Source: Luteibacter sp. Sphag1AF
GTDB taxonomy: Bacteria > Pseudomonadota > Gammaproteobacteria > Xanthomonadales > Rhodanobacteraceae
Reading direction: 5' to 3'
DNA: 64,000 nt
Assembly (NCBI RefSeq): GCF_014192715.1
Contig: NZ_JACHYH010000001.1
Span: forward strand, 868,001-932,000
The translations under genes were made by a program, and so were the position numbers. The notes beneath the pieces were generated by a model. It saw only the letters and a program-made list of their open reading frames with translations, was not told where the DNA came from and ran no database searches. The number at the start of each line of letters is the position of its first letter. The stretch's first letter is position 1. Below are positions 42,792 through 51,228 of the stretch, in pieces.

Positions 42792-43600
42792 CCGCATCGG
42801 CTCATCGCGCGGACCCGCGCATCACCCCGCTGCCGAGGCTCGCAGGCAAGGTGGCCATCGTCACCGGCGCAGCGCAGGGCATCGGCGCGGCGACAGCCCG
42901 CCTGTTTGCCGCGCATGGCGCGAAGGTCGTCATCAACGTGCTGGAAGACAACGCCGCCGCGCGTGAAACACTGGACGCCATCGGCACAGCTGATGCCATG
43001 CTTTTTCAGGCAGACGTGACCGATACGGCTGCCATCGCCCGCATGGTGGACGCCACCGTGCAGCGATTCGGCCCGCCCGACGTGCTGGTGAACAACGCAG
43101 GCATCAATGTCTTCAACGATCCCCTGGCGCTGAGCGACGATGAGTGGTCGCGTTGTTTTGAGGTGGACCTCAAGGGTGCATGGAACTGCGCCAAAGCGGT
43201 GCTGCCGCACATGCTCGCGGGCAAGGCAGGCAGCATCGTCAACATCGCCTCCGTGCACGGTCACAAGATCATCCCCAACTGTTTCCCGTATCCGGTCGCC
43301 AAACATGGGCTGATCGGCCTCACGCGCGCGCTGGGTATCCAGTACGCGGCGCAGGGCGTGCGGGTGAATTCCATTTCGCCGGGTCTCATCCTCACGGCCA
43401 TCGCCGAGGCCGGCTTTGCCGCCGCAGCCGATCCGGCCGCCGAGAAGAAGCGCCAGGCAGACATCCTTCCGACCAAACGCATCGGTGAGCCGGACGAAGT
43501 GGCCTATACCGCCCTCTTCCTGGCCAGCGACGAAGCACGCTTCATCAACGCCACCGACATCCTCATTGATGGCGGCCGATCACAGCTCTACCACGAGTGA
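42788..43600 (+). CDS. SDR-family sugar 1-dehydrogenase (probable galactose dehydrogenase)
   Basis: The 270-residue protein is a classical SDR with TGAAQGIGAATA (cofactor loop), NNAG, the catalytic serine in NIASVHGHK and Tyr/Lys in YPVAKHG, and SPGLILT after it. Position between the lactonase and DgoA makes it the likely first enzyme of the oxidative pathway, D-galactose to galactonolactone. SDR galactose and L-arabinose dehydrogenases overlap in specificity, so the exact sugar is inferred. Four-base overlaps flank it on both sides. Confidence 0.85.
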   Translation: MTASAHRADPRITPLPRLAGKVAIVTGAAQGIGAATARLFAAHGAKVVINVLEDNAAARETLDAIGTADAMLFQADVTDTAAIARMVDATVQRFGPPDVLVNNAGINVFNDPLALSDDEWSRCFEVDLKGAWNCAKAVLPHMLAGKAGSIVNIASVHGHKIIPNCFPYPVAKHGLIGLTRALGIQYAAQGVRVNSISPGLILTAIAEAGFAAAADPAAEKKRQADILPTKRIGEPDEVAYTALFLASDEARFINATDILIDGGRSQLYHE

Positions 43601-44223
43601 CCGAGATGACCTGGCCCACTGCCCTTCCTCTTATCGCCATTTTGCGCGGCATCACGCCGCCAGAGACGCTGGCCCACGTTGGCGCGCTGATGGATGCCGG
43701 GTTCGATGCCATCGAAATCCCGCTCAACTCGCCCGACTGGAGCCTCAGCATCTCTGCCGCCGTGGCCCGCTTTGGCGACAAGGCGCTGATTGGCGCGGGC
43801 ACGGTACTGACCCCGGAAGACGCCATGGCGGTGGCAAGCCTGGGCGGCAAACTCATGGTGACGCCCAACACCGATCCTGCCGTGATCGCCCAGGCCCGTG
43901 ATTGCGGCATGTACACCGCCATCGGCTTCTCCACGCCCAGCGAGGCGTTTGCTGCGCTGAAAGCGGGTGCGCAGTCACTGAAGCTGTTTCCGGCCACGAT
44001 CTACGGCCCGGCATACATCAAGGCCATTCGCGCCGTGCTTCCGAAGGACGTGCCCTTGCTGGCCGTCGGAGGCGTCACGCCGGAGAACCTGCATGAGTTC
44101 ATCGCTGCCGGCTGCATTGGCGCGGGACTGGGCAGCGACCTGTACAAGCCGGGCCAGTCTCCCGAAGTCACCCGCGAACGCGCTGACGCTTTCATCCACG
44201 CCTACCGTAGCTGCCACCCATGA
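43597..44223 (+). CDS. dgoA: 2-dehydro-3-deoxy-6-phosphogalactonate aldolase
   Basis: The 208-residue protein is a KDPG/KDPGal class I aldolase: [18 protein letters not shown], the catalytic glutamate in [26 protein letters not shown] and the Schiff-base lysine in QSLKLFPA. The IPLNSPDW wording matches DgoA rather than Eda. It cleaves KDPGal to pyruvate and glyceraldehyde 3-phosphate. The GTG at 43597 overlaps the previous stop; an ATG at 43606 is an alternative start. The stop overlaps the dgoD ATG. Confidence 0.92.
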   Translation: MTEMTWPTALPLIAILRGITPPETLAHVGALMDAGFDAIEIPLNSPDWSLSISAAVARFGDKALIGAGTVLTPEDAMAVASLGGKLMVTPNTDPAVIAQARDCGMYTAIGFSTPSEAFAALKAGAQSLKLFPATIYGPAYIKAIRAVLPKDVPLLAVGGVTPENLHEFIAAGCIGAGLGSDLYKPGQSPEVTRERADAFIHAYRSCHP

Positions 44224-45371
44224 AGATCACCCGAGTCACCACTTATCGCGTTCCGCCGCGCTGGATGTTCGTCAAGGTAGAAACTGACGAAGGCGTTACT
44301 GGCTGGGGCGAGCCTGTTGTGGAAGGGCGCGCAAAAACCGTGGAAGCGGCCGTGCATGAACTCAGTGAGTTCATCATCGGGCAGGACCCGGCGCGCATCA
44401 ACGACCTCTGGCAGGCGATGTATCGCGGCGGATTTTATCGCGGCGGCGCCGTGTTCATGAGCGCCATCGCCGGTATCGACCAGGCGCTGTGGGACATCAA
44501 GGGCAAGGTGCTCAACGCGCCCGTTTACGAACTGCTGGGCGGCCGCGTGCGTGACCGCATGAAGACGTACTGCTGGGTGGGCGGTGATCGCCCGGCCGAT
44601 GTCATCGAACATATCCGTCAACGCATGTCCGTTGGTTTCGACACGTTCAAGATGAACGGCTGCGAAGAGATGGGCATCATTGATTCGAGCAAGGCGGTGG
44701 ATGCTGCCGTGGCGCGCGTGGCCGAAATCCGCCAGGCGTTCGGCAACGACATCGAGTTCGGCCTGGACTTCCACGGCCGCGTCTCGGCGCCCATGGCCAG
44801 GGTGCTTATCCGTGAGCTGGAACCGTATCGGCCGCTGTTCATCGAGGAGCCCGTGCTTGCCGAGCAGGCCGAGTACTACCCCCGCCTGGCGGCGCAGACA
44901 CACATCCCTCTCGCAGCGGGTGAGCGGATGTTCTCGCGCTTCGAGTTCAAGCGCGTGCTGGAACAGGGCGGCATCGCCATCCTTCAGCCGGACCTGTCGC
45001 ACGCAGGCGGCATCACCGAATGCCTGAAGATCGCCGGCATGGCCGAAGCGTACGACGTGGCGCTGGCACCGCACTGTCCGCTGGGCCCGATCGCACTCGC
45101 CGCGTGCCTGCACGTGGACTTCGTGAGCTGGAACGCCACGTTGCAGGAACAGAGCCTCGGCATTCACTACAACAAGGGCGGTGACCTGCTCGACTATGTA
45201 GTGAACAAGGAGGTGTTCAAGCTGGACGATGGTGGCTACGCGCTGCCGCCGACGAAGCCTGGTCTTGGCATCGAACTGGATGAAGCCATGATCCTCGAGC
45301 GCGCAAAAGATGCGGCCGACTGGCGCAATCCGCTCTGGCGCCACAAGGACGGCAGCGTTGCCGAATGGTGA
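44220..45371 (+). CDS. dgoD: D-galactonate dehydratase
   Basis: The 383-residue protein is an enolase-superfamily acid-sugar dehydratase. It keeps the residues known for E. coli DgoD at the same numbers: D183 and H185 in LDFHG, H285 in APHCPLGP and E310 in LQEQS. It also has the EEPV motif for the metal. It dehydrates galactonate to 2-keto-3-deoxygalactonate, which then goes to DgoK. ATGA overlap with dgoA shows coupling. It is the last clear gene of the operon; no intrinsic terminator is visible in the following 148 bases. Confidence 0.95.
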   Translation: MKITRVTTYRVPPRWMFVKVETDEGVTGWGEPVVEGRAKTVEAAVHELSEFIIGQDPARINDLWQAMYRGGFYRGGAVFMSAIAGIDQALWDIKGKVLNAPVYELLGGRVRDRMKTYCWVGGDRPADVIEHIRQRMSVGFDTFKMNGCEEMGIIDSSKAVDAAVARVAEIRQAFGNDIEFGLDFHGRVSAPMARVLIRELEPYRPLFIEEPVLAEQAEYYPRLAAQTHIPLAAGERMFSRFEFKRVLEQGGIAILQPDLSHAGGITECLKIAGMAEAYDVALAPHCPLGPIALAACLHVDFVSWNATLQEQSLGIHYNKGGDLLDYVVNKEVFKLDDGGYALPPTKPGLGIELDEAMILERAKDAADWRNPLWRHKDGSVAEW

Positions 45372-45480
45372 TGCGCACGGGTTCAGCGACGATTGTGCCG
45401 ATGAGCCCGTAGGACTTTGTCTCCGCACGCGTCCCGGCGATTCCGCAGCACGGGTAAGCGCCTAGACTCCTTCGCCATCA

Positions 45481-45500
45481 CTTGCAGCCGACGTTGCAAG
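45481..45500. promoter_or_regulatory. Dyad before the secreted metalloprotease gene
   Basis: CTTGCA, eight spacer bases and TGCAAG form a perfect six-base dyad 20 bases before the ATG at 45520. It may be an operator or an mRNA hairpin close to the ribosome site GGAGGG. Confidence 0.3.
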
Positions 45501-45519
45501 AACCAGCCATGGAGGGCTG

Positions 45520-46650
45520 ATGGCCATGCTTCGCGTCACTTCGTGTTTGTTCGTCCTGCTTCTTTCCGCATTTTTTTCGATGCTTTCGTTTGCAGGCGAA
45601 AAGCGGTTCCGACCCGCTGCGCATGTCGTCACGTCGTTCGACGACGCGGTGTCTGCCGGGCTTCCACGAAGCATGCGTCTACCCACGACAAAACATCACG
45701 CACGCCATGCGAAGGACGATGGCGAATTGGTGATCGAGTCCGAGCTGGACGTCGGCCTGCGATTTCCCGGTGACGTGCCAGGCAAGATGTACGTCGCGAC
45801 CTGGCAGGGCCAGCATGCTGTCGTGACGCGCTCGGGCGATCATCTGGACATCAGCGTGCCGGCTGCCGAGGGCGTCGTTGTGACCGGGTTCGACAATGAA
45901 AGTGATGTGCCCCATCACGTTGATACATCGCTGACTTTCGACAAGGGCCAGCGACAGACAACGGCGCCACCCGCCTCCCCTTCAACGTCGCGTGCCATGA
46001 ACCCTCGGGCGTCTTCGCTACCGCAGATCACGTTCTGGATGTTTCTTCACGACGACGTACTGGACGTGGATCGCCAGCACATCCATGCCCGCTACGTGGC
46101 CTGGTGGATTGCAGACCTGGCAAAAGTGCTCCCCAGCCATCGCCTGTGGGCGATCTACAGTCAGCAGATCGCCGGTGTCACCGACATACCGTACGGCCAC
46201 ACGCTGGCCTTGCAGGACTGGACGGACGCCATCGACTCCTGGAACACCCGCGAACGGACGCCCCGGCCTTCGGCCACACTGGACTTCAAGTTCATGCTGA
46301 TCACACGGGACAGGACAGCGCCGGGCACGTCAGGCCAGGCGTGGCAGGGCGGTGAACAGGCCATGGCATCCCTCAATGGCCGCTATTCGGTGATCGCCCA
46401 CGAATTCGGACACACCCTCGCCGCTGTGCACGACGATGCCGAAGTGCGATACGCATCAGGATGGCCCTGCGAAACCAACATGATCCCGGTCACCAGCGTG
46501 CTGCGCGCCAATTGCTATCGGTACTCGGCGAAGAACGAACGCAACATGCGCGTTCATGTCGCGCGGGAATGGACGATTCCGTCCATCCCGCATTTACCCG
46601 ATGAGCCGAAATACATCATCATGGATGCGAAGTCACCCGCCTCGGACTGA
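45520..46650 (+). CDS. Secreted metzincin-like zinc metallopeptidase
   Basis: The 376-residue protein has a signal peptide (LFVLLLSAFFSMLSFAG) and a roughly 170-residue N-terminal domain that may be a propeptide. The C-terminal peptidase domain has HEFGHTLAAVHDD (H294, E295, H298, H304), the reprolysin/M12-like metzincin motif but with Ala in place of the usual Gly at position eight. A possible Met-turn is M in ETNMIPV, and three cysteines near the C-terminus could form disulphides. It should be exported and cleave protein substrates; target unknown. GGAGG precedes the ATG at 45520. It stands alone between dgoD and the facing AMP nucleosidase gene. Confidence 0.78.
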   Translation: MAMLRVTSCLFVLLLSAFFSMLSFAGEKRFRPAAHVVTSFDDAVSAGLPRSMRLPTTKHHARHAKDDGELVIESELDVGLRFPGDVPGKMYVATWQGQHAVVTRSGDHLDISVPAAEGVVVTGFDNESDVPHHVDTSLTFDKGQRQTTAPPASPSTSRAMNPRASSLPQITFWMFLHDDVLDVDRQHIHARYVAWWIADLAKVLPSHRLWAIYSQQIAGVTDIPYGHTLALQDWTDAIDSWNTRERTPRPSATLDFKFMLITRDRTAPGTSGQAWQGGEQAMASLNGRYSVIAHEFGHTLAAVHDDAEVRYASGWPCETNMIPVTSVLRANCYRYSAKNERNMRVHVAREWTIPSIPHLPDEPKYIIMDAKSPASD

Positions 46651-46675
46651 AGCGGGCGCACGCATCTGCCACGAC

Positions 46676-47467
46676 TTACTCGCCGTCGCCTTCGTCTTCA
46701 AAGCGCAGGTGCTTCACACTGCGGCCGTGACGACGCACGAGCTTCAGTGCTTCAACGCCGACCTTGATGTGCCGCTCCACAAAGTTGGCGGTCACGCTCT
46801 TGTCGCTGAGCTCGGTCTTCACGCCCTCGGGAATCATCGGCTGATCGGATACGAGGAGCAGCGCACCGCAGGGAATGTGGTTGGCGAAGCCAGCAGCGAA
46901 GATCGTGGCGGTTTCCATGTCCACGGCCATGCAACGCGTGCGACGCAGGTATTCCTTGAACGCTTCGTCGTGCTCCCAGACGCGGCGGTTGGTGGTGTAC
47001 ACCGTACCGGTCCAGTAATCGTGGCCGAGGTCGCGCACCATCGTCGAAACGGCACGCTGCAACTGAAACGCCGGCAGCGCAGGCACTTCGGGCGGCAGGT
47101 AGTCGTTGGACGTGCCTTCGCCGCGAATGGCCGCGATGGGAAGCACCAGGTCGCCGATGGCGTTCTTCTTCTTCACGCCACCACACTTGCCGAGGAACAG
47201 CACGGCCTTGGGCGAGATGGCACCCAGCAGGTCCATGACCGTGGCGGCGTTGGGGCTGCCCATGCCGAAGTTGATCAGGGTGATGCCATCGGCCGTGGCA
47301 TTGGGCATGGGACGGTCGCGGCCATTGACCGGGACCCCATGCTCTTCTGCAAAGCGCTCGACGTAATGGCCGAAGTTGGTAAGCAGGATGTGCTCGCCGA
47401 AAGCCTCCAGCGGGGTGCCCGTGTAACGCGGCAGCCAGTTGGAAACGATTTCATTCTTGGTTTTCAT
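46676..47467 (-). CDS. amn: AMP nucleosidase
   Basis: The 263-residue protein belongs to the phosphorylase-type nucleoside hydrolases and resembles the C-terminal catalytic part of AMP nucleosidase: INFGMGSPNAATVMDLL, FLGKCGGVKKKNAIGD, YTTNRRVWEHDEAFKEY and the catalytic MAVDMETATIFAAG and VSDQPM. It splits AMP into adenine and ribose 5-phosphate. It is the short form without the N-terminal regulatory domain of E. coli Amn (484 residues). I use the ATG at 47467 rather than the GTG nine bases upstream. Confidence 0.88.
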   Translation of the reverse strand: MKTKNEIVSNWLPRYTGTPLEAFGEHILLTNFGHYVERFAEEHGVPVNGRDRPMPNATADGITLINFGMGSPNAATVMDLLGAISPKAVLFLGKCGGVKKKNAIGDLVLPIAAIRGEGTSNDYLPPEVPALPAFQLQRAVSTMVRDLGHDYWTGTVYTTNRRVWEHDEAFKEYLRRTRCMAVDMETATIFAAGFANHIPCGALLLVSDQPMIPEGVKTELSDKSVTANFVERHIKVGVEALKLVRRHGRSVKHLRFEDEGDGE

Positions 47468-47677
47468 GGGGATCACGATGGGCTTGAAGACGCCCGCAGC
47501 ACCACGGCATGACCGGATGGAGAGTGGGACGGCCTTGGGTTACCGGCGACGCCACGCCGGCGAGGTGCCAAAGTATTTGCGCAAGTGTAGCATCCGGCTC
47601 ACAGGGGCAGACGAAGCGGAGCATGAGCTTCTCACTGCCTTGCCGCCGCCTGCGGGCATGAGAGAAGGGGTAGTTTG

Positions 47678-48625
47678 ATGCGGATTGGCGTGGCAATCGA
47701 CGCGGCCTGCGATGTGCCGCAGGAGTTCATGGAGCGCAATCGTATCGCCGTGATGCCCATTACGGTGCGGGTGGACGGTGAGGTGTTCAAGGACGCCCGG
47801 GACCCGGTTGAAATCCAGCGATTCATTGACCGCAAGCTGGGCAGCCGGGGCCATTCGGCGGAAACCGAGCCCAGCACCGTCGAAGACGTGCAGAACCTGT
47901 TCCTTGACCGGATGGTGAAGGAGTACGACTGCGTGATCTGCCTGACCATCATGGCCACCCGCAGCCCGATCCACGACAACGTCATCAAGGCAAGCTTCGC
48001 CATCCTGAAAAACTACCGGCCGATCCGCGAAGCCGCTGGCATCACGGGGCCGTTTCTCATGCGCGTGGTCGACACGCGCAGCGTGTTTGCGGGGTCCGGG
48101 CCTGCAGTGGCTGAAGCCGTGCGCCTGATCCAGACCAATCAGCCACCGCAGCAGTTGCGAGAACGGGTGGCGCACATCGCCAACCATTCGTACGGCTACA
48201 TGATGCCGCGCGATCTGCATTACCTGCGTGCCCGCGCCAAGAAAAAGGGCGACCGCAGCGTCAGCGCGTTCAGCGCCATGCTGGGTTCCGCACTGGATAT
48301 CAAGCCGATCCTGCGTGCGCATCGCGGGGAAACGGCGCCTGTGGGCAAGGTCCGTGGCTTTGAGCAGGGAGCGCAGACCCTCTTCGACTACGCAGCCAGG
48401 CGCGTGCAGGCCGGCTTGCTGGTGCCTTCGCTGTCCCTGAGCTACGGCGGCGATCTGGACGAAATGCGCAACCTTGTCGGCTACCACGCGCTGACCCGCG
48501 CCTGCGGCGATGCGGGTGTGGAACTCATGGAAAGCCCGATGAGCATCACCGGCATGGTGAATGTCGGTGAAGGCGCATTGACCCTCGGATTCGCTTCTGA
48601 AGATCACGTGGCCGACTTCACATGA
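47678..48625 (+). CDS. DegV-family fatty-acid-binding protein
   Basis: The 315-residue protein has the EDD-fold start MRIGVAIDAACDVPQEFM, the ligand-contact region SAETEPSTVEDVQNLF and a second domain with DTRSVFAGSGPAVAEAVRL, as in DegV/FakB proteins that bind fatty acids. In Firmicutes FakB presents fatty acid to kinase FakA; a proteobacterial partner is not seen here. AAGGGG lies eight bases before the ATG at 47678; the TTG codon just upstream is less likely. The stop overlaps the next gene by four bases. Confidence 0.85.
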   Translation: MRIGVAIDAACDVPQEFMERNRIAVMPITVRVDGEVFKDARDPVEIQRFIDRKLGSRGHSAETEPSTVEDVQNLFLDRMVKEYDCVICLTIMATRSPIHDNVIKASFAILKNYRPIREAAGITGPFLMRVVDTRSVFAGSGPAVAEAVRLIQTNQPPQQLRERVAHIANHSYGYMMPRDLHYLRARAKKKGDRSVSAFSAMLGSALDIKPILRAHRGETAPVGKVRGFEQGAQTLFDYAARRVQAGLLVPSLSLSYGGDLDEMRNLVGYHALTRACGDAGVELMESPMSITGMVNVGEGALTLGFASEDHVADFT

Positions 48626-49287
48626 AGGCCGGCGCGGCCGCCCTCTGGCTGGCGCTGGCTCTAAGCGCACCTGCCACGGCATCCACCGTGTACAAGTGCG
48701 CGGGCCCTGAGGGGCAGACCATTTACCAGCAGCAGCCCTGCGCACGCGGGCAGAAGCAGCAGACCATCGAGTTGAACGACGCGGCGCCCGTGGCCGACGT
48801 TCCGGCCCCAACTGCGGCTCTCCCGACAGCGCCCGCCAAGCCGCGCGAGGAACCTGCACCAGCCACATTTCAGCCGGTGCCTCCCGACGTACCCCCTCCG
48901 CGTGTTTATGGCTGCATCCGCGCAACCGACGGAAAGCCCTATACCAGCGCCAACGGCCATCCCGATCCGTATCTCGCTCCCTTTGGCATGCTGGGCGCGG
49001 TGCAGCAGCCCCTCGCGGATGTCTATGGCGGAGCGAACGGTGGTGGCGGATCGGCGCCCGAATTCAACCGGGGCCAGGTGACCTCCACCCTGGTGGCCAA
49101 CAACTATGTCTGGGTACAGGATCAGTGCCGCGAGCTGACCCCCGCCGAGGCATGCAGCGCGCTGCGCGATGAGTACGAGCAGAACGACCGCAAACTGCGC
49201 AACGCATTCAAGAGCCAGCAGCCCCCTTTCGAACAGGAAGCTGCGCGCCTGAAGTCACGCATGGCCGGCTGCGGTCAGAACCCGTAA
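48622..49287 (+). CDS. Exported DUF4124-domain protein
   Basis: The 221-residue protein has a signal peptide ([15 protein letters not shown]) and a DUF4124 domain at about residues 18-50 with [19 protein letters not shown], the pattern of small envelope proteins of unknown function. A Pro/Ala linker (about 55-90) leads to a C-terminal domain with four further cysteines. Translation is coupled to degV by ATGA overlap. It runs 13 bases into the facing SDR gene. Confidence 0.78.
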   Translation: MKAGAAALWLALALSAPATASTVYKCAGPEGQTIYQQQPCARGQKQQTIELNDAAPVADVPAPTAALPTAPAKPREEPAPATFQPVPPDVPPPRVYGCIRATDGKPYTSANGHPDPYLAPFGMLGAVQQPLADVYGGANGGGGSAPEFNRGQVTSTLVANNYVWVQDQCRELTPAEACSALRDEYEQNDRKLRNAFKSQQPPFEQEAARLKSRMAGCGQNP

Positions 49288-50057
49288 CGCAGAAATCCGC
49301 CGTCCACGGCAATGATTTCGCCGGTGACATAACTGGATGCCGGCAGGCAGAGGAATGCCACGGCGCCCGCCACTTCTGCAGGCTCACCGATGCGGCGCAT
49401 CGGCGTGCGATCCAGCACCTCCTCCAGATATTCGGCATCAGCCAGTGCGGGCTCGGAACGCTGCGTACGGATATACCAGGGTGCTACGGCGTTGACGCGG
49501 ATGCCATCTTTAGCCCATTCACAGGCGAGGTTGCGGGTGAGCTGATGTAGCGCTGCCTTGGTCATGCCGTATGGCGAACCGGTGCGCACGTGCGTGATGC
49601 CCGATACCGAGCCAACGTTCACGATGGCAGCATGAGCGTGCTGCACCAGGTGCGGGTAACCCAGGCGGCACATTTCAAAGGCGGAAAACACGTTCAGTTC
49701 GAACAGCCGCCGATAGTCGTCTTCCGCGTAGTCGAGCGTGGCGCGCGGCACGTTGCCACCCACGTTGTTGACGAGCAGCGACAGATTGGTATCCAGGTCG
49801 GCCACCCAGTCGAACACCGCAAGGCGGTCTTCCTGGTCGGCGAGGTCTGCTGCGAAAGCCAGTACGCTGACGTCAGGGCATTCGTCCTGAAGATCGCTGC
49901 GCACCTGTTCCAGCGCAAGCTCATCGCGCGCCACCAGCAGAATGTCCGCGCCCAGCGCAGCCAGTTCGCGCGCGCAGGCATAGCCGATGCCCTTGCTCGC
50001 ACCGGTAACCATGGCCGTCCGGCCGTCCAGTCGCCAGCTGGCGATTCGTGGATGCAT
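49275..50057 (-). CDS. Tropinone-reductase-like SDR
   Basis: The 260-residue classical SDR has [12 protein letters not shown] (cofactor loop), NNVGG, the catalytic serine in NVGSVSGI and Tyr/Lys in YGMTKAAL, with APWYIRT after the active site. The [13 protein letters not shown] start and NVGG form resemble tropinone reductase-like enzymes of unknown bacterial substrate. GGAG lies seven bases before the ATG at 50057, so longer in-frame readings upstream are rejected. The 3' end overlaps the facing DUF4124 gene. Confidence 0.82.
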   Translation of the reverse strand: MHPRIASWRLDGRTAMVTGASKGIGYACARELAALGADILLVARDELALEQVRSDLQDECPDVSVLAFAADLADQEDRLAVFDWVADLDTNLSLLVNNVGGNVPRATLDYAEDDYRRLFELNVFSAFEMCRLGYPHLVQHAHAAIVNVGSVSGITHVRTGSPYGMTKAALHQLTRNLACEWAKDGIRVNAVAPWYIRTQRSEPALADAEYLEEVLDRTPMRRIGEPAEVAGAVAFLCLPASSYVTGEIIAVDGGFLRYGF

Positions 50058-50134
50058 GGTGAGTCTCCGTCGTGATGCACGCATCGTACAACGTGCGAAG
50101 ATGCCTGACGCCATGCCATTGCCGGAGACGTGTT

Positions 50135-50935
50135 TTGGAAGCCGCCGAACCCTTGCTGGACATCGACCGCGCCACCGTCGTGCGCGACCGCCACGCCTTA
50201 CTCGACAACCTTTCGCTGCGCATCGAAGCCGGCCAGCACACGGCGATCCTCGGTCCCAACGGGTCGGGAAAATCCACCCTGGTGAAGCTGATCGAACGAC
50301 GCATCTACCCGCTGGTTCACGATGATGGCACGCCAGTGGTGCGCGTCTTTGGTCGTGACCGCTGGAACGTGCTGGAACTGCGCAGCCTGCTGGGCGTGGT
50401 GTCATCGGACCTCCGGCGCGAGTTCGAAGGCATGCAGCAGAATGCACGCGACGCGGTGCTCTCCGGCTTTTTTGCATCGCTGACGCTCGGGCTGGATCAC
50501 GAGGTAACCGATGACATGCGGCGCGAAGCGATGCTTGCGCTGGAACGTGTGGACGCGGCGGGGCTTGCTGATCGCGAAGTGGCCACGCTGTCCACGGGCG
50601 AAGCACGGCGCGTGCTCATCGCGCGTGCGCTGGTACACCGTCCCCGCGCATTGCTGCTGGACGAGCCCTGCGCAGGACTGGATCCGGGAACCCGGCGGCG
50701 GTTCCTCGACCATCTGCGCGCACTCGCCCACCAAGGCACCACGCTGATCCTGGTGACCCATCACATCGAGGAAATCGTGCCGGAGATCGACCACGTGGTG
50801 ATGCTGCGCAACGGCTCGCTTTTCGATCAGGGCCCCAAAGTGCGCCTGCTTCGCGACGAACGCCTTTCGACCTTGTTCGACTGGGATATCGCCGTTGATA
50901 CCGACGACGCATTCTATGCGGCGCGGCTACGCTAG
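50135..50935 (+). CDS. Solitary ABC transporter ATP-binding protein
   Basis: The 266-residue ATPase has Walker [11 protein letters not shown]-loop region [11 protein letters not shown], signature [15 protein letters not shown], Walker [13 protein letters not shown] and H-loop THHIEE. The order and LSTGE signature resemble ModF/YlmA-type ATPases. No permease is nearby, so its partner is elsewhere or it acts without transport. I favour a TTG start at 50135, because GGAG lies seven bases upstream; an ATG at 50072 would add a cysteine- and arginine-rich stretch with no family match. Confidence 0.8.
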   Translation: MEAAEPLLDIDRATVVRDRHALLDNLSLRIEAGQHTAILGPNGSGKSTLVKLIERRIYPLVHDDGTPVVRVFGRDRWNVLELRSLLGVVSSDLRREFEGMQQNARDAVLSGFFASLTLGLDHEVTDDMRREAMLALERVDAAGLADREVATLSTGEARRVLIARALVHRPRALLLDEPCAGLDPGTRRRFLDHLRALAHQGTTLILVTHHIEEIVPEIDHVVMLRNGSLFDQGPKVRLLRDERLSTLFDWDIAVDTDDAFYAARLR

Positions 50936-50966
50936 ACTGCGGACGAATGGAAGGGAGGGCTGCGCC

Positions 50967-51194
50967 ATGATCCGCATGTCTATTGGCATCGCCGTGCTCA
51001 CGCTTGCGTGCGCAGGCTGCTCCAAGCCACCCGAGCCACAGGCCCCCGCGCCGGTGGCCGCCGCCTCCGTGCCGCGCGTTGCCACACCGTGGGATGCACT
51101 GGAAGCAGACAAGAAGCGCGCACAGGATGTGCAGAAGACCGTCGACGAACAGGCGAAGCGCCAGCGTGACGCGGTCGAACAGCAGACTCAGTAG
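50967..51194 (+). CDS. Small lipoprotein
   Basis: The 75-residue product has a lipobox with C18 (CAGCSK) and a Pro/Ala-rich linker followed by a short amphipathic helix rich in Lys, Asp and Gln (ALEADKKRAQDVQKTVDEQA), possibly a coiled coil. GGAAGGGAGGG precedes the ATG at 50967. Function unknown. A hairpin begins at the stop. Confidence 0.7.
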   Translation: MIRMSIGIAVLTLACAGCSKPPEPQAPAPVAAASVPRVATPWDALEADKKRAQDVQKTVDEQAKRQRDAVEQQTQ

Positions 51195-51220
51195 GCACCC
51201 ATCGTTGCCGATGGGTGCCT
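51193..51220. terminator. Hairpin between the small lipoprotein and sppA
   Basis: AGGCACCCATCG and CGATGGGTGCCT form a perfect 12-base stem with a four-base loop between convergent genes. No T-run follows on either strand, so it could act as a shared transcript end. Confidence 0.6.
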
Positions 51221-51228
51221 GGAGGTAC

